Source of the DNA: Pristionchus mayeri
Lineage: Eukaryota; Nematoda; Chromadorea; Rhabditida; Neodiplogasteridae
Direction: 5' to 3'
NCBI GenBank assembly: GCA_036245805.1
Contig: BTRK01000001.1
Span: 36,840,995 to 36,904,994 of the forward strand
Length of the DNA: 64,000 nucleotides
Under the pieces are notes generated by a model. It ran no database searches, was not told the DNA's origin, and saw only the letters and a list, made by a program, of their open reading frames with translations. How positions within the stretch are numbered: position 1 is the stretch's first letter; each line of letters starts with the position of its first letter. Shown here one piece after another: positions 46,901 through 58,100 of the stretch. A program made the position numbers and the translations under genes.

Positions 46901-49900
46901 CTCCAAGACTCGAGTAGGCATGGAGGGGAACTAGGGCGCGCGCGCCAGAGATCAAAGATCAGTGATCATCGTAGCATCTCTCACATTTCTGACGTCTTCA
47001 TTGGCGGATCCGAAGACGCTGAAGGACATCAGGCGGATGGCGACCGTTCGAATCAAACCATTTCGATTGGCTGGAAATTAGGAGTGAATCGATCATTTTT
47101 GTTAGCGAAAACAACGTTTCTGGCATAGCTTCCCTCTGAATTTTCGGATCATAGTGTGAAAGTGACGAAAGTTGCATTTGATCCACCAAGGAAGGATGAG
47201 AACCAAGAGCAATTTTTCGCAATATCCTCAGTTCTGGGTTTTTTTCTGGTCCGTGAAGTTTACATTCAGAGGGCAGTGCAATCACTGACAATTGGTGATC
47301 TGTTCGTCGCTGGTCCATCCGTGCGTGTAGATGATCTTCTTCGCCTCGAGGTACAGATATCGGGAGAACATGCTCTTGATGTTGCCGTCGAGCTTGGAGA
47401 ACGTCCACTGGACACGCATCACGAACGAGTACGCCTCCTCTGAGAAGCATTCGAGATCGATCGGAAGAAGTCTCGCAGCGAATTCTTCTGGCATTATGCC
47501 AAGAAAAAAACGAAATAACTCTTCATTCTCTCTTATTCAGTCGTTCTGAACGAGGAATTCCCGTGCTAGTGTTGTCCACTCTCATACAGAGCGACAGTGA
47601 TACCCACCCCAGACTTTCGGTTCCTCAACCTCCGACTCGAGCAGCGTCTGCAGCAAGTCGAGGCCGTGCACGATGCGGTACTCCGATGCAGTCGTAGTCT
47701 GGCAGGCCTGCGAATGGGCACGAGTGAAAACAACAACAACAACATCAAGCCTTCTCACCTGCCCGAAAACCGTTCTGCAATACTCGATTTGCTCTTCCAA
47801 CGTCATGCGCTTCACTTGACTCTTGTTTTTCATTTTGAAGTACACTCTGTTCAAGTACTGAAAATGGGCTACTTTTTCTTTTTTTTCATTTATAAGAAAT
47901 TATTGGGCACTTCTTCGGTTAGTGGTCACCCTCCCCTCTCCCTCATCAAGCCCACTCATTTTTTAGTATGTCGCCTTCGTTTTAGCCCGCTCAATCTCTC
48001 AATTATGGGAAGGGACGTGAAATGATACTAGGGCATTATCCGAAGAACAGCCAATCATCGTGTATTTTCAAACTCACACAACAGTACATTATGGCAAAAA
48101 TTATAATGCCCAGCAGGATTCCGCCTCCAAAAATACTGGAGACAACGATTGCGAGTGTGGTGGGTGTCATAGTTGCTTCTTTCGGGGCCACTGGCTTTTC
48201 GTCTGCAAACTTCATTCATTTATGCATTGTTCATTCCTAATTTTGATCAGCGTTTACTGTGAGAATAGAACGCGTAATCCGTGGTGTGGTGGGCGAGATT
48301 TTGTATATTTGTTTCTAAGTGTACGCGGAACATTTTTCCTCCGCGTTCCGCGCATATTTAGAAACACATATACTAAATCTCGCCCACCACACCACGGACT
48401 ATGCTTTCTATTCTCACAGTATATAATTAGCATTTCAGCACTGGTACAGGGTAAGAAGTAGGGCTGAAGTATGCAATAAAGAGTCAGGCAAAACTCATGC
48501 AGAGCGCCGCAACGAACTTGTAACGAATTTTCAACACAAAAAGAGGAGGCGGAGCGAATTGCGATGGTGCTCACCGAGGCATGCGATTTGGGTCGCATCA
48601 AGTAAAGCGCCCCCAGTGCTGTTAAGCCATCTTCCAGTTTGCTTGTTGCAAGTAAAATTCTCGACCTTTTGCGTTGTACCAGACACCAAATCTGTTACAC
48701 TGAAATCGATATTCGAACATGACGATGGCATTTCTACTCTCTGCATCACCTCATCAGCCGATTCTCATCTCTACACTTCATGACATTATTTGAGAAATCG
48801 AGTTCGCACGATTTATCTCCGTTGCACTGTGGATAGACGAGTTTCGACGCCTTCGTGCAATTATCTGTAATTCATGAGTAAGGAATTAATTAAGGAAGGT
48901 TTAAGGACGTTTTAGGAGAAGAAAGTGAGAAATAAGGACTAGTAAGGACAAGAGGGAAAATTTACTGACACTCTGTGAAGCATTGGGCTTTCCTCCTCAA
49001 TTTTTCCTCTCCGTATGTTCTATTTATGAAGAATTCTGCCGCATTTTTCGAGGAATCCTGTAATCTTTAATCTTTAATCTTTGATCTCTAAGCCTTCGTC
49101 ACCTGTTTGCAAACAGGTTGCCCTGTCACGTATTCATCATCCAACATCCATTTTTCACCTGGACACTGCAACATATTCCAATTTCGGATATATTTCAGCC
49201 CTATCGAGCTCGAGAAAATATGCCAGAGTACATCTCTATCGGTTGAAGAGACTATGGTTTCGTTTTCTCGAGCTTAGATAGCATGCCACTTTGTATATTT
49301 TCAAAGTCTAGTGAGATACAGTACCGTAAGCATCGCTTGCACTCCTTTTGCTCCGTCTTTGGGAATTGGACAGGGCAGTTTAGGGCATTCAATTTTAGCT
49401 TTGCACATTTCTTCAACTGATAAAAAGGAGATTAATCTTTGATCTTTAATTAATTAAATTATTTTTAATTAATTAAATTAATTTTTAATTAATTAAATTA
49501 ATTTAACCAACTTGGCGCTGCGCAGAAAACGAAGTCCTCAGATTTAGGGGTAAGTGTCGAATTTTCATCTTCTGAAAAAAAGAAAGTGTCGGGAAAGTGG
49601 AGATGATTGAGTACACTGACCACCGATCAATTGGAAAGCATATTCAGATGAGGGGTCTGACTCATTCTTTTTGCATTCAATATACTTGTATGTCATTAAT
49701 TCATCTCCCTCGCCGCGTTTATGCCTAAAACGAAATATAGAAGAAAATTAAATCGCACTGCTTTCAAAATTTATATTTCTTACTTCAGTGAATAACTGGG
49801 ACCGTAGTTGTCGCAGTTTATGATCATTTTGTCTTTGTTTTTCAGCTGAAATTTAAATATATCTATGAAAATACTGTTGTAATCTCACCGGTAATACATG

Positions 49901-52900
49901 CAAACCAGGTTGGTATGCGGGCTTAAGAAAATCATTTGGATTGCATAGTACAACTGCAATGAAACTCTACTTACTCCATCCCCAACATGAGATGGAATTG
50001 GAGGGCGCTGGCGATAATTGAGGGGCAATTAAACACACTAGACTTTAATTCTCAACAATTAACCAATATTGATGAAGAAGTAAAGACATGCGATTATATC
50101 AGGCCTCTCACGAGAGAATCGGGACAACGAGTTGACATCAAATTTTAAGAAATTTTATTTTTTATGTCTCCATTCAGTACTTCCCTAGACTAGACTATAA
50201 AACCGATGTTTCAGATTTCTATCATGCGCTGCAGCTGCTGCAGGTTGCTGCAAAGTTCTGAAAATGACCACTGTTTTAACAGGTTTTCACACATCAAAGT
50301 GGTAGTTTTTTGCTTCAGAAGTTATTTTACGATTAATTGACAGATTTTGGCGCAAGTTGTTCATTTTAACATGTGCGACCGTTGCAGCACACGCATTCCT
50401 AACATGTTTTTATTTTATAACTTGAACACTGATTTTTCCCCAAAACAAATTTTACGCAGTTTTGTAGAGCTTGAAATTCTGTACAAGACTTATTTTTTGC
50501 GGAATTTATCTCTGTGGTCCTGGTTGTTTCCCATCTCTCACATTTCTGACGTCTACATTGGCGGATCCGAAGACGCTGAAGGACATCAGGCGGATGGCGA
50601 CCGTTCGAATCAAACCATTTCGATTGGCTGGAAATTAGGAGTGAATCGATCATTTTTGTTAGCGAAAACAACGTTTCTGGCATAGCTTCCCTCTGAATTT
50701 TCGGATCATAGTGTGAAAGTGACGAAAGTTGCATTTGATCCACCAAGGAAGGATGAGAACCAAGGGCCATTTTTCGCAATATCCTCAGTTCTGGGTTTTT
50801 TTCTGGTCCGTGAAGTTTACATTCAGAGGGCAGTGCAATCACTGACAATTGGTGATCTGTTCGTCGCTGGTCCAGCCGTGCGTGTCGATGATCTACTTCG
50901 CCTCGAGGTACAGATATCGGGAGAACATGCTCTTGATGTTGCCTCTTGATGTTGCGTGTAGAGCTTGAAATTCTGTACAAGACTTATTTTTTGCGGAATT
51001 TATCTCTGTGGTCCTGGTTGTTTCCCAGAGCGCCGAATGTCTCGCAGTGGGCTGCACGTCTGAAGTCTCAATCTCAAGGTCGCGGGTTCGAATCCCGGCC
51101 ATGGAAACAATTTTTTTTGCGAATGCAAATTGATGCGGCAACTTCCTTAAATGTGCTAAAATGATGACAGAATCAAACAAAACAATATTTGTCGCCTCCG
51201 GGAGTCGAACCTGCGACCACAACCCCCCCATCTCCCTTTTGCAGCCCATTGTAAGATATTCGACGCTTTGTGAAACAATCATTGCGAAAAATTGCCCTTG
51301 GTTCTCATCCTTCCTTGGTGGATCAAATGCAACTTTCGTCACTTTCACACTATGATCCGAAAATTCAGAGGGAAGCTATGCCAGAAACGTTGTTTTCGCT
51401 AACAAAAATGATCGATTCACTCCTAATTTCCAGCCAATCGAAATGGTTTGATTCGAACGGTCGCCATCCGCCTGATGTCCTTCAGCGTCTTCGGATCCGC
51501 CAATGAAGACGTCAGAAATGTGAGAGATGGGAAACAACCAGGACCACAGAGATAAATTCCGCGAAAAATAAGTCTTGTACAGAATTTCAAGCTCTACAAA
51601 ACTGCGTAAAATTTGTTTTGGGAAAAAATCAGTGTTCAAGTTATAAATTAAAAACATGTTTGGAATGCGTGTGCTGCAACGGTCGCAAATGTTAAAAATG
51701 AACAACTTGCGCCAAAATCTATCAATTGGTCATAAAATAACTTCTGAAGTAAAAAACGATCACTTTTATGTGTGAAAACCTCTTAAAACTGAGACCATTA
51801 TCAGAACTTTGCAGCAACATGCAGCAGCTGCAGCGCATCATAAAAATCTGAAACTTCGGTTTTAGTCTAGACTAGTGAAGTACTGAATGGAGACATAAAA
51901 AACAGAATTTCTTAAAATTTAAATGTCAACTGAAAATGTCGATTTGTCCCGATTCTCTCGTGAGAGCCCTGATATGAGCAACAGGGGATAGGTGGAGATG
52001 GACAGAAAAAAAACAGTTCCGAAAACAGCATACATATATGTTCGATGGCATAACTTTAAAAAAATCCTTACCACTTAAATATGTACTGAGAAGCGGCGAA
52101 GGCGCTGTATATGTGTAATTGGTAGTCTCATTTTCAACGATCAATCGCAGTTCTAATTTCGATAGACTCTTGTCTCTCACATGTTTTGACTAAAAAAACT
52201 TTAAAAATGTAAATGATATTCGCATTTTTCCTCACCAACTCATAATATCCGAGTACTGTGATAGCGCAATAAGCATTCTTCGCATCAAAATAAGACATAT
52301 CCTCAAAGTTTTCTGAAATGTGGGATATGAATACAGAGATATGGATAACGTCTGAACACGCACCGACCACTCATCCCTCCTCACTGACGACAGGTGATTG
52401 TAAAGATGGGGAGAGTGATATCGGGCCCCTTTCCACTATTTTTGCATATCAGTGGCTAACGTAATGCCTGATTTGTGCAACCAAATAGCTGTGCCTAGCG
52501 TGGTCATGATTCACTAGGAACGGGCGAGAAGGTTCCTGCGAGTTTCTACGGTTCACATTGGGTCGATTCACGTGGTGATCACCCATTCGATTCTCCCTTC
52601 CCGTATAGAAGTTGTATCTACGCCCTAAGCCTCGACAAGCAAAGAATTGCTCTATGTTAAGCATACATGCTACAGAAAGCTATCGACAAGGGGGATCTTT
52701 GAAGGATTCATGATACGAGTCTCTGAATTCTGCATACTCTCGGGTCAAACAGGTGAAAAAGTGCCCAGAAGTACTCCTCTTTACACAATGATTTCGGAAC
52801 ACTTACCTAATCGGTTTTGTTTGAGTTTAGCGTAGTCATCGTATTCTTTAATTTCCGCTTTCCCGGAAGCACTTTTGATGCATCCAAACATTCTGACCAT

Positions 52901-54672
52901 TCCTTGTGGTCCTTCCGTATCTTTTGGATCTTGCAGGACAGTTAATATCAATTGCGCGTTCGCGCTCATCGATCTATTTAGCACTTGCATTTTAATTAAC
53001 GCGAGATCCTCAGAGAACAATCTGCAAATCACGTGATAACTGAGCTTGAGAAACAAATCTATCGTGCGTGATTTTATGATACGCTATGCCTTTTTTTTCC
53101 CTTCACACGGCTCGTTAAGGCAGACCTTGAGCACACGCAACGCGTGACTGCGTAAATGCACTCCCACACTCTAACCCGGCGGAGTTAGCTCGCGCTCTCA
53201 GTACAGCCTAATTATGCGAGCGCAAGCTCTGGTTGCAAAACGAAGACTGCAACTTTAATTTAACAACGCGATGGTGCCGTTGAGTAACCCTCTCACTAAA
53301 AAACACAAATTTTGACGATTTGAACATATCAAGAGCCCAGGAAACGCCTACGCGTCACGTGTCCATCAAGTCTGTGGTTTCACTGTCCTAACGAGCCCTG
53401 CTCAAATGAGATGCAGCTTACCTGACTTGTATGCCGACATTGCAGTTCGAAGTCTTGTCCTTTATCTGTATGAATTCCGTTTCCGACTGTGAGCACTGAT
53501 AACCCAGGCACTAAAATGACTGCACTTGCTGGGATTTTGGTCAGATACAGTAATCAATTAGATCTAAGGTAGCTTCCGCCCAGTGTCTGGGGGTATTATA
53601 GTGGTTATGGTATAAAGATGGTGCAATAACCCGTCGATGGATATAAACTGGGCTCGCACCGGCGCAAATCGGGTACAAATGGTACTGTGGTAGCCAAAAT
53701 ATACAGGCTTGGGGGGAGGAGAGAGAGTGTGCAGATGCTTCATTTGCTGCACGTGAAATTTGTCGGAAGTTAGCTGAGAGATGGAGGGGGGAGAAAGAGA
53801 GAAGGGCTCGGGTTCGGCAACGAAATTAGAACGGGATGTAGCATCGAGTCGCATCATATCCAGCACCAAGACCCAATTGAATGAGCATATTTTTTGTCTG
53901 ATACAGGCTATGGGTTGCTTCCATCAGGGTCGATCTGCATATTCTATTTTTTTCCGTAATATGAGGGGCTAAGATTCGAGGTCCCTATACTCTCCATTCG
54001 CCATACGAATCCGGCAAAAGTGGGAGGGGGTGTTGGATAGGGAGAGTAGGAGGGGTGAGGAGGAGAGGGGAGGAGAGGGTAGGGAAGAGGAGGAGACGTG
54101 AGAAGGAGAGTAGGAGAAGAGAGGAGGAGAAGGGAGGGGAGGGAAAGGAGTGCAGTGGAGAAGAGGAAGGGCAATAGGGGTAAGAAGGGAGAATTGGAAA
54201 GGGACGGTTGGATGGGAGATGGCAAGATGAGAGGGTATGGGTAGAAGGGGAGAGGAGGGGAGGAGTAGGTGGGAAGAGAAAGAGAGGGAGGTTAGGAAGG
54301 GAGTGGGAGGGTAGAAGGGGAGAGGATAAGAGAGGGGAGCAAGGAGGGGAGAATAGGAGAAGGAGGGTAGGAGTCGAGAGAGGGGAGAAGAGGAGATGAT
54401 GAGAGGGTAAGAGATGAGAGGTGGAGAGGGCACTCGGATTGTGTGCGTACCACAGTTTCTGTTCCACATTCGGTCCAATTGATGGTGAGGGCGCCCGATA
54501 TCAGCGAAGGGAGAAGCAACAAGAGAAGTATCTGAAATCGACAAGTGGAAAGGTTGTCATCGTTTAGGCGCATTATGCATTTACCAGATATAAGTCTTTT
54601 TTTCTCTCCCTAGATTCTAAGATAAGAAAAGAGGGATGAATTAGGTGAGGAGAATGGAGGAAAGCTCACCAT
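43910..54672 (-). CDS. Single-pass receptor-like membrane protein of unknown function
   Basis: Twenty-eight phase-consistent exons give 981 residues: 54672-54670, 54531-54451, 53510-53422, 53021-52807, 52312-52236, 52189-52072, 49953-49889, 49845-49784, 49724-49624, 49571-49512, 49416-49325, 49057-48970, 48864-48750, 48699-48575, 48202-48078, 47857-47759, 47707-47608, 47487-47290, 47070-46985, 46697-46605, 46510-46412, 46243-46127, 45702-45607, 45187-45059, 44962-44906, 44828-44790, 44646-44539, 44218-43910. A signal peptide (ILLLLLLPSLISG) follows an exon that is only the ATG. The ectodomain (to about 445) is Cys-rich with N-glycosylation sites; a membrane segment (about 447-470, GGGILLGIIIFAIM) ends in YCC and basic residues. 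The 500-residue tail is soluble and ends in Ala/Pro-rich then Lys-rich KAKAD repeats. Parts of the tail (GW..., NPAGAM) faintly recall the ERAP1-like C-terminal domain of M1 aminopeptidases, but no HExxH is present. Alternative: the exon at 47857 starts a separate trans-spliced gene (ATG at 47833) and the receptor ends at 48036. The paralogue-like gene at 61361, which also has ectodomain, membrane segment and tail, favours one gene. Confidence 0.65.
45773..45844. mobile_element. Hairpin-family MITE copy in a receptor intron
   Basis: Arms CTTCTCTCCATCCATGCACT and the complementary AGTGCGGGTGGAGAGAAG flank a short loop with GACTGTTAG. It belongs to the same CTCTCTC/GAGAGAG hairpin family as 28427-28489 but is more diverged. 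Confidence 0.5.
48255..48421. mobile_element. 163-bp MITE with TA target duplication
   Basis: The element (48257-48419) is an imperfect palindrome with long arms starting CTGTGAGAATAGAA and containing GTGGTGTGGTGGGCGAGATT. TA flanks it on both sides (48255-48256, 48420-48421), as for Tc1/mariner-mobilised MITEs. It lies in the receptor intron just before the membrane-spanning exon. Confidence 0.75.
49206..49275. mobile_element. Hairpin MITE copy (GAGCTCGAGAAA family)
   Basis: Left arm GAGCTCGAGAAAATATGCCA and right arm GGTTTCGTTTTCTCGAGCTT pair with each other. It matches the end structure of the palindrome at 25757-25873 but with a shorter core. It lies in an intron of the receptor gene. 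Confidence 0.6.
49447..49505. repeat. TTAATTAATTAAATTA low-complexity repeat
   Basis: About three direct repeats of a 19-20 base A/T unit built from TTAATTAA. Similar AT blocks occur at 15179-15224. It is intronic and non-coding. Confidence 0.8.
50097..51974. mobile_element. Foldback transposon (1874 bp) with captured exons of its host gene
   Basis: The element spans 50099-51972, flanked by TA. The outer arms (50099-50531 and 51540-51972, 433 bases each) are inverted complements with scattered mismatches, starting TCAGG[C/G]CTCTCACGAG. Inside each arm is a copy of host DNA from the same gene: 50532-50943 (412 bp, about six mismatches to 46975-47386) and, inverted, 51281-51539 (259 bp). The captured part covers a complete exon (46985-47070), an intron and about half of the exon 47290-47487. 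A 68-base copy of the inner end of the arm is repeated at 50958-51025. The centre has a pair of inverted tRNA-like sequences. It lies in an intron of the receptor gene (between exons 52072 and 49953). No transposase is encoded; the TA duplication suggests Tc1/mariner-type mobilisation. Confidence 0.85.
51028..51107 (+). repeat. tRNA-like sequence in the foldback centre
   Basis: Starts GCGCCGAATGTCTCGCAGTG and ends with a T-arm-like GCGGGTTCGAATCCCGG and CCATGG. The B-box match is good but the 5' and 3' ends cannot form an acceptor stem, so this is a tRNA-derived relic (as in SINEs) rather than a tRNA gene. A diverged inverted copy lies at about 51180-51262. Confidence 0.5.
53985..54440 (+). 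repeat. 450-bp polypurine tract (G/A) in the receptor's second intron
   Basis: Almost every base on the plus strand is G or A, with GGAGGAGAGGGG-like units and only occasional T or C. On the transcribed strand it is a polypyrimidine tract. Long ORFs on the minus strand here are a composition artefact. Such mirror-rich tracts can form triplex DNA and are prone to length change (general knowledge). Confidence 0.9.
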
Positions 54673-55158
54673 TGTCGATGCTTATACACGGCGGTTCATC
54701 GGGGGAGAACGAGGGAGGAGGGAGTGAGGAGGGAGTGAGGAACCACTCGGGACGACTTGCAGATGAGGGAATGAATGCAGAAGACGAGTGATTGCACGTC
54801 TTCTTCAAATCGAATGAACGAATCGAGTAAACAGATGTAAATTGATCTCATTTACATCTGGACTTGGCTCTATAAAAGCCGTAATTGCCCATTGTCCCCT
54901 CACTCTCTCCCTCGCACTTGTTTACTCGCCCTTCACTCTCGGACTTCGACCATCATTCAATCGGTTGGTCGCTCTTTTCCGTCACTTTTTTCGCTATGTT
55001 TTTTCGTAATTCTCGTTCTATCCATGCGAACCTGTCACGAACGTATCGATCTTTGATCTTTTTTTTGAAACAAAAAATAGGGTTAGTCTACTTAAAGCTT
55101 GGCGATCGATAAATGGGCGTGGTCAAGGAGGTGGGAAAGTCACCATTGTTCTTGCAGG

Positions 55159-58100
55159 ATGCTTTCTCCCACAGACCCTGCGTCTGATCCGAAGGCATCG
55201 GAGAAGGCGCTGCTCTCGGAAAATCCGAGCTCACACCAGCCCAGCACTGCAAGCAGTTCAAGAAAGAAGGGAGAGGAGGAACCTACGTCGAAGGCCTCCC
55301 AGAAAGGACTCCTCTCTGACAAGAAACACTCAACCAAATCAAGCACTACCACCACCACTACGAGCAAGAAGAAGCATGCGTCAAAAAAGTCGATGAAAGG
55401 AGCCGAAACGGAGAAGGAGAGACCGACGATCACCTTTCCCAATCCGGTATGTATTACGGTAGTACTACCGTACACCCCGAGTCGCCTTCGACCACTCGAC
55501 CTGTTGATCTTTGACCATTGATCGTTGATATTCTACATTCTTCAGTTCCCTCAACTGTGCGGCTACGAGGAGGACGGGTCGCAGTGGGCGAAGTGGGCGG
55601 GGCCGGAGCGCATCAAGACGACCAAAGCGACGCCCGAAGATCAAAATAGACTGAATGGCATCATCGACAGCATCCTCCAGGAGGACACACTCATCGGGAG
55701 GAGGGTGAGTAAATGAGATTAAGATCCGATGAGAACTATGGCGTCATGCAATCTTTGATAGGTCAAAAGCGACTTGATGTCACAGTTCGCATCTGACCTA
55801 GTCCCGCCCCACCCCCATCTTGCTACTCCCGCATATCTGGCCAGCCTTTGTGAGAAAGAAAGTGAGAGAAACGATTGCATGCTTTTCTCATGCCCCAATA
55901 TGATCAGTGAACTGACAGGCGGAAATGAGTCAGGGGAGCAGTGAACAGATCCTTGGTATCTGCGATCAAAGATCAACCCATTCCATTTTTTAGCGGATCT
56001 TAATGGGTGTTGAATCAAAGATCAAAGTTCATCGATTGTTGATTTCAGCTCGACTTTGACCCGGACGACATTGCCTTCGTGATGACGATGGTGCGGGAGT
56101 ACTTGGCGTCGGAGCCAGTGCTCATCGAGGACCTCCCCTTTGGCCTCACCGTCGTTGGAGACCTGCACGGAAAGGTAGCCATTCTTTCAGCAACACATTG
56201 ATCTTTGATTTTTCGCTGCAGCACTGTCAACATAATAGCTTAATTTTATACTGCATTTCTAGTCATTGTTAGAGAATGTGAGAACATAAGAAAATTCGAG
56301 GAATGAAAAAAACAAATTGGGCCGAACAAATTGGGGAATAAAATAATTATTAATAAAATTGAGCTGCTCGACCTCGATCGTGCGTTCATGGTGAACGATA
56401 AGGAGGGAGTGCGCGGCTGGATGAACTCCAGATACCTCTTCCTAGGAGATTATGTAGACAGGTAGACGAGTCGGGCTCACATCTCCAGCACTCCTTCCGA
56501 GAGGAAGAGCGAATCTCACTCTTATGTTTAATCCCATAAAAATCATGAATCAAAGTGAGAGACAAACTGCGGGATTCGATCTTTGATCTTTTAATTGGGC
56601 GGAGAAAATCTTAATGTTCACAGGGGTCGCCAGGCTCTCGAGGTGATCATGCTGCTCTTCAGCCTCAAGATTCTCTATCCAGACAATGTGAGCGACGGGG
56701 CACTAGGTCGGATGAGTACAGTCTGATGAGAACTTAAAATGAGCCCGTTTTAGTATTTTTAGAATACTCTCGCACACTGAAAAAATAATCTGCTAAAAAA
56801 CCGAGAAGGGCACTTTTTGGTACTCTTCTGATGGGCTTTCATCCGGTAACATCACTATTCTGAATAAGCTATAGGCTCTGTCAAATATCCGACTTGCAGC
56901 TGATAATGCTACGCGGCAACCACGAGTTCTGGACGATCAATAAGAACGAGGGATTCGGACAGGAGATCTTTGATCGATACGACCAGGTCGGTGTTTCGAA
57001 CTTTGATCTCTGATCTTTAACTACTACTGATCTTGATTGTGAGAAAACATTTTTTCAGCCAGTAGCCAGCATGGTGTACGGGCTGTGCAACGAGGCTTTC
57101 TCGTGGCTCTCCATCGCAGCCATCGTTGGTGAGCACGATAATTTAATTAACCGAAAGATCAAAGATCGAAGCTCGCACTTTACCGTATCGATTAAAGTTC
57201 GTCCAGAACTCGTGGTTGCAGGAAACTTCTACTTCTGCGCGCACGGCGGCATCAGCCCCGTCAAGTTCACCCGCTACGACCTTCGCGCGGTGAGTGATGA
57301 GCTTGTGATCGTTGAACTTTGATCTTTAGCATCAATACAGTAAGCACAAGTCGCCCTATCATTCAGAAAATGATTGAAAAGCGAGAAATCCATATATCGT
57401 TGATTTGAAATAGTAGTGGTACCAGTAATGATAATCTGCACACGCCGCAATTCCGTTGACATTTGATCTTTGATCCGTGATAGGGTCTAATTTGTATTTA
57501 ATTTCAGACGTGCAAGCCAATCCTGAGAAGCCAGGAGGAGCCGACCATCCACGACATCCTCTGGTCCGATCCAGCCATGGGACTCAGAGGGTGAGCATTG
57601 TTGGCACAATGCCAGCATCATTCGCTCCGAGAACACCTAACAAGAGAGTACTCAAATGGAAGATGGTTTCCTTCCTTCGCGAACGAGCGAGTCTCTCCAA
57701 CTCGAGACTGATTTTTGAAGTCGCTTGATTCTTGACCTTTTGAAACTTTCTTGTCACAATTAGCCAACAACACTGTCATTTTAATTAAAATTTTCTGAAT
57801 TTTACTCTAATTATTTGTAATTACTAATAAATAAATAAATTGGCAGCGCGGTGTTCAACCACGGCCGCGGCACCTCGTGCTACTTCGGCCTGGACGTGCT
57901 CGTCGACGCCCTCCACAACATGGGCTGCAAGCAACTCATCCGCGGACACACCGTCAGTGCTAAATCCTCCTTTTTTGTGTTGAAAATGCGCAATTAGCAG
58001 CTGCGGCGCACTGCAAGAGTTCCATCTGACCCTATCTTCACCTCCCACACTCTCCCTGAACTGGGAGACTCTAAATCATTTTAAAACAGTTAATTTTAGA

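Noticed and set aside
43910..47857. Identification of the receptor tail as an M1 aminopeptidase
   Set aside because: Short similarities to the ERAP1-like C-terminal domain (GW block, NPAGAM) are suggestive only; no catalytic HExxH or GAMEN is present anywhere in the gene.
48254..48601. 115-codon minus-strand ORF
   Set aside because: It covers the palindromic MITE at 48257-48419 and intron; not a gene.
50399..51705. Several ORFs of 78-193 codons in both directions
   Set aside because: They are fragments of captured exon, intron and arm sequence in the foldback element, not genes.
53944..54544. Three long overlapping minus-strand ORFs (93-191 codons)
   Set aside because: They are translations of a polypyrimidine tract, giving only Ser, Pro, Leu and Phe; no stops occur because of composition. 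Only 54451-54531 within the range is a supported exon.
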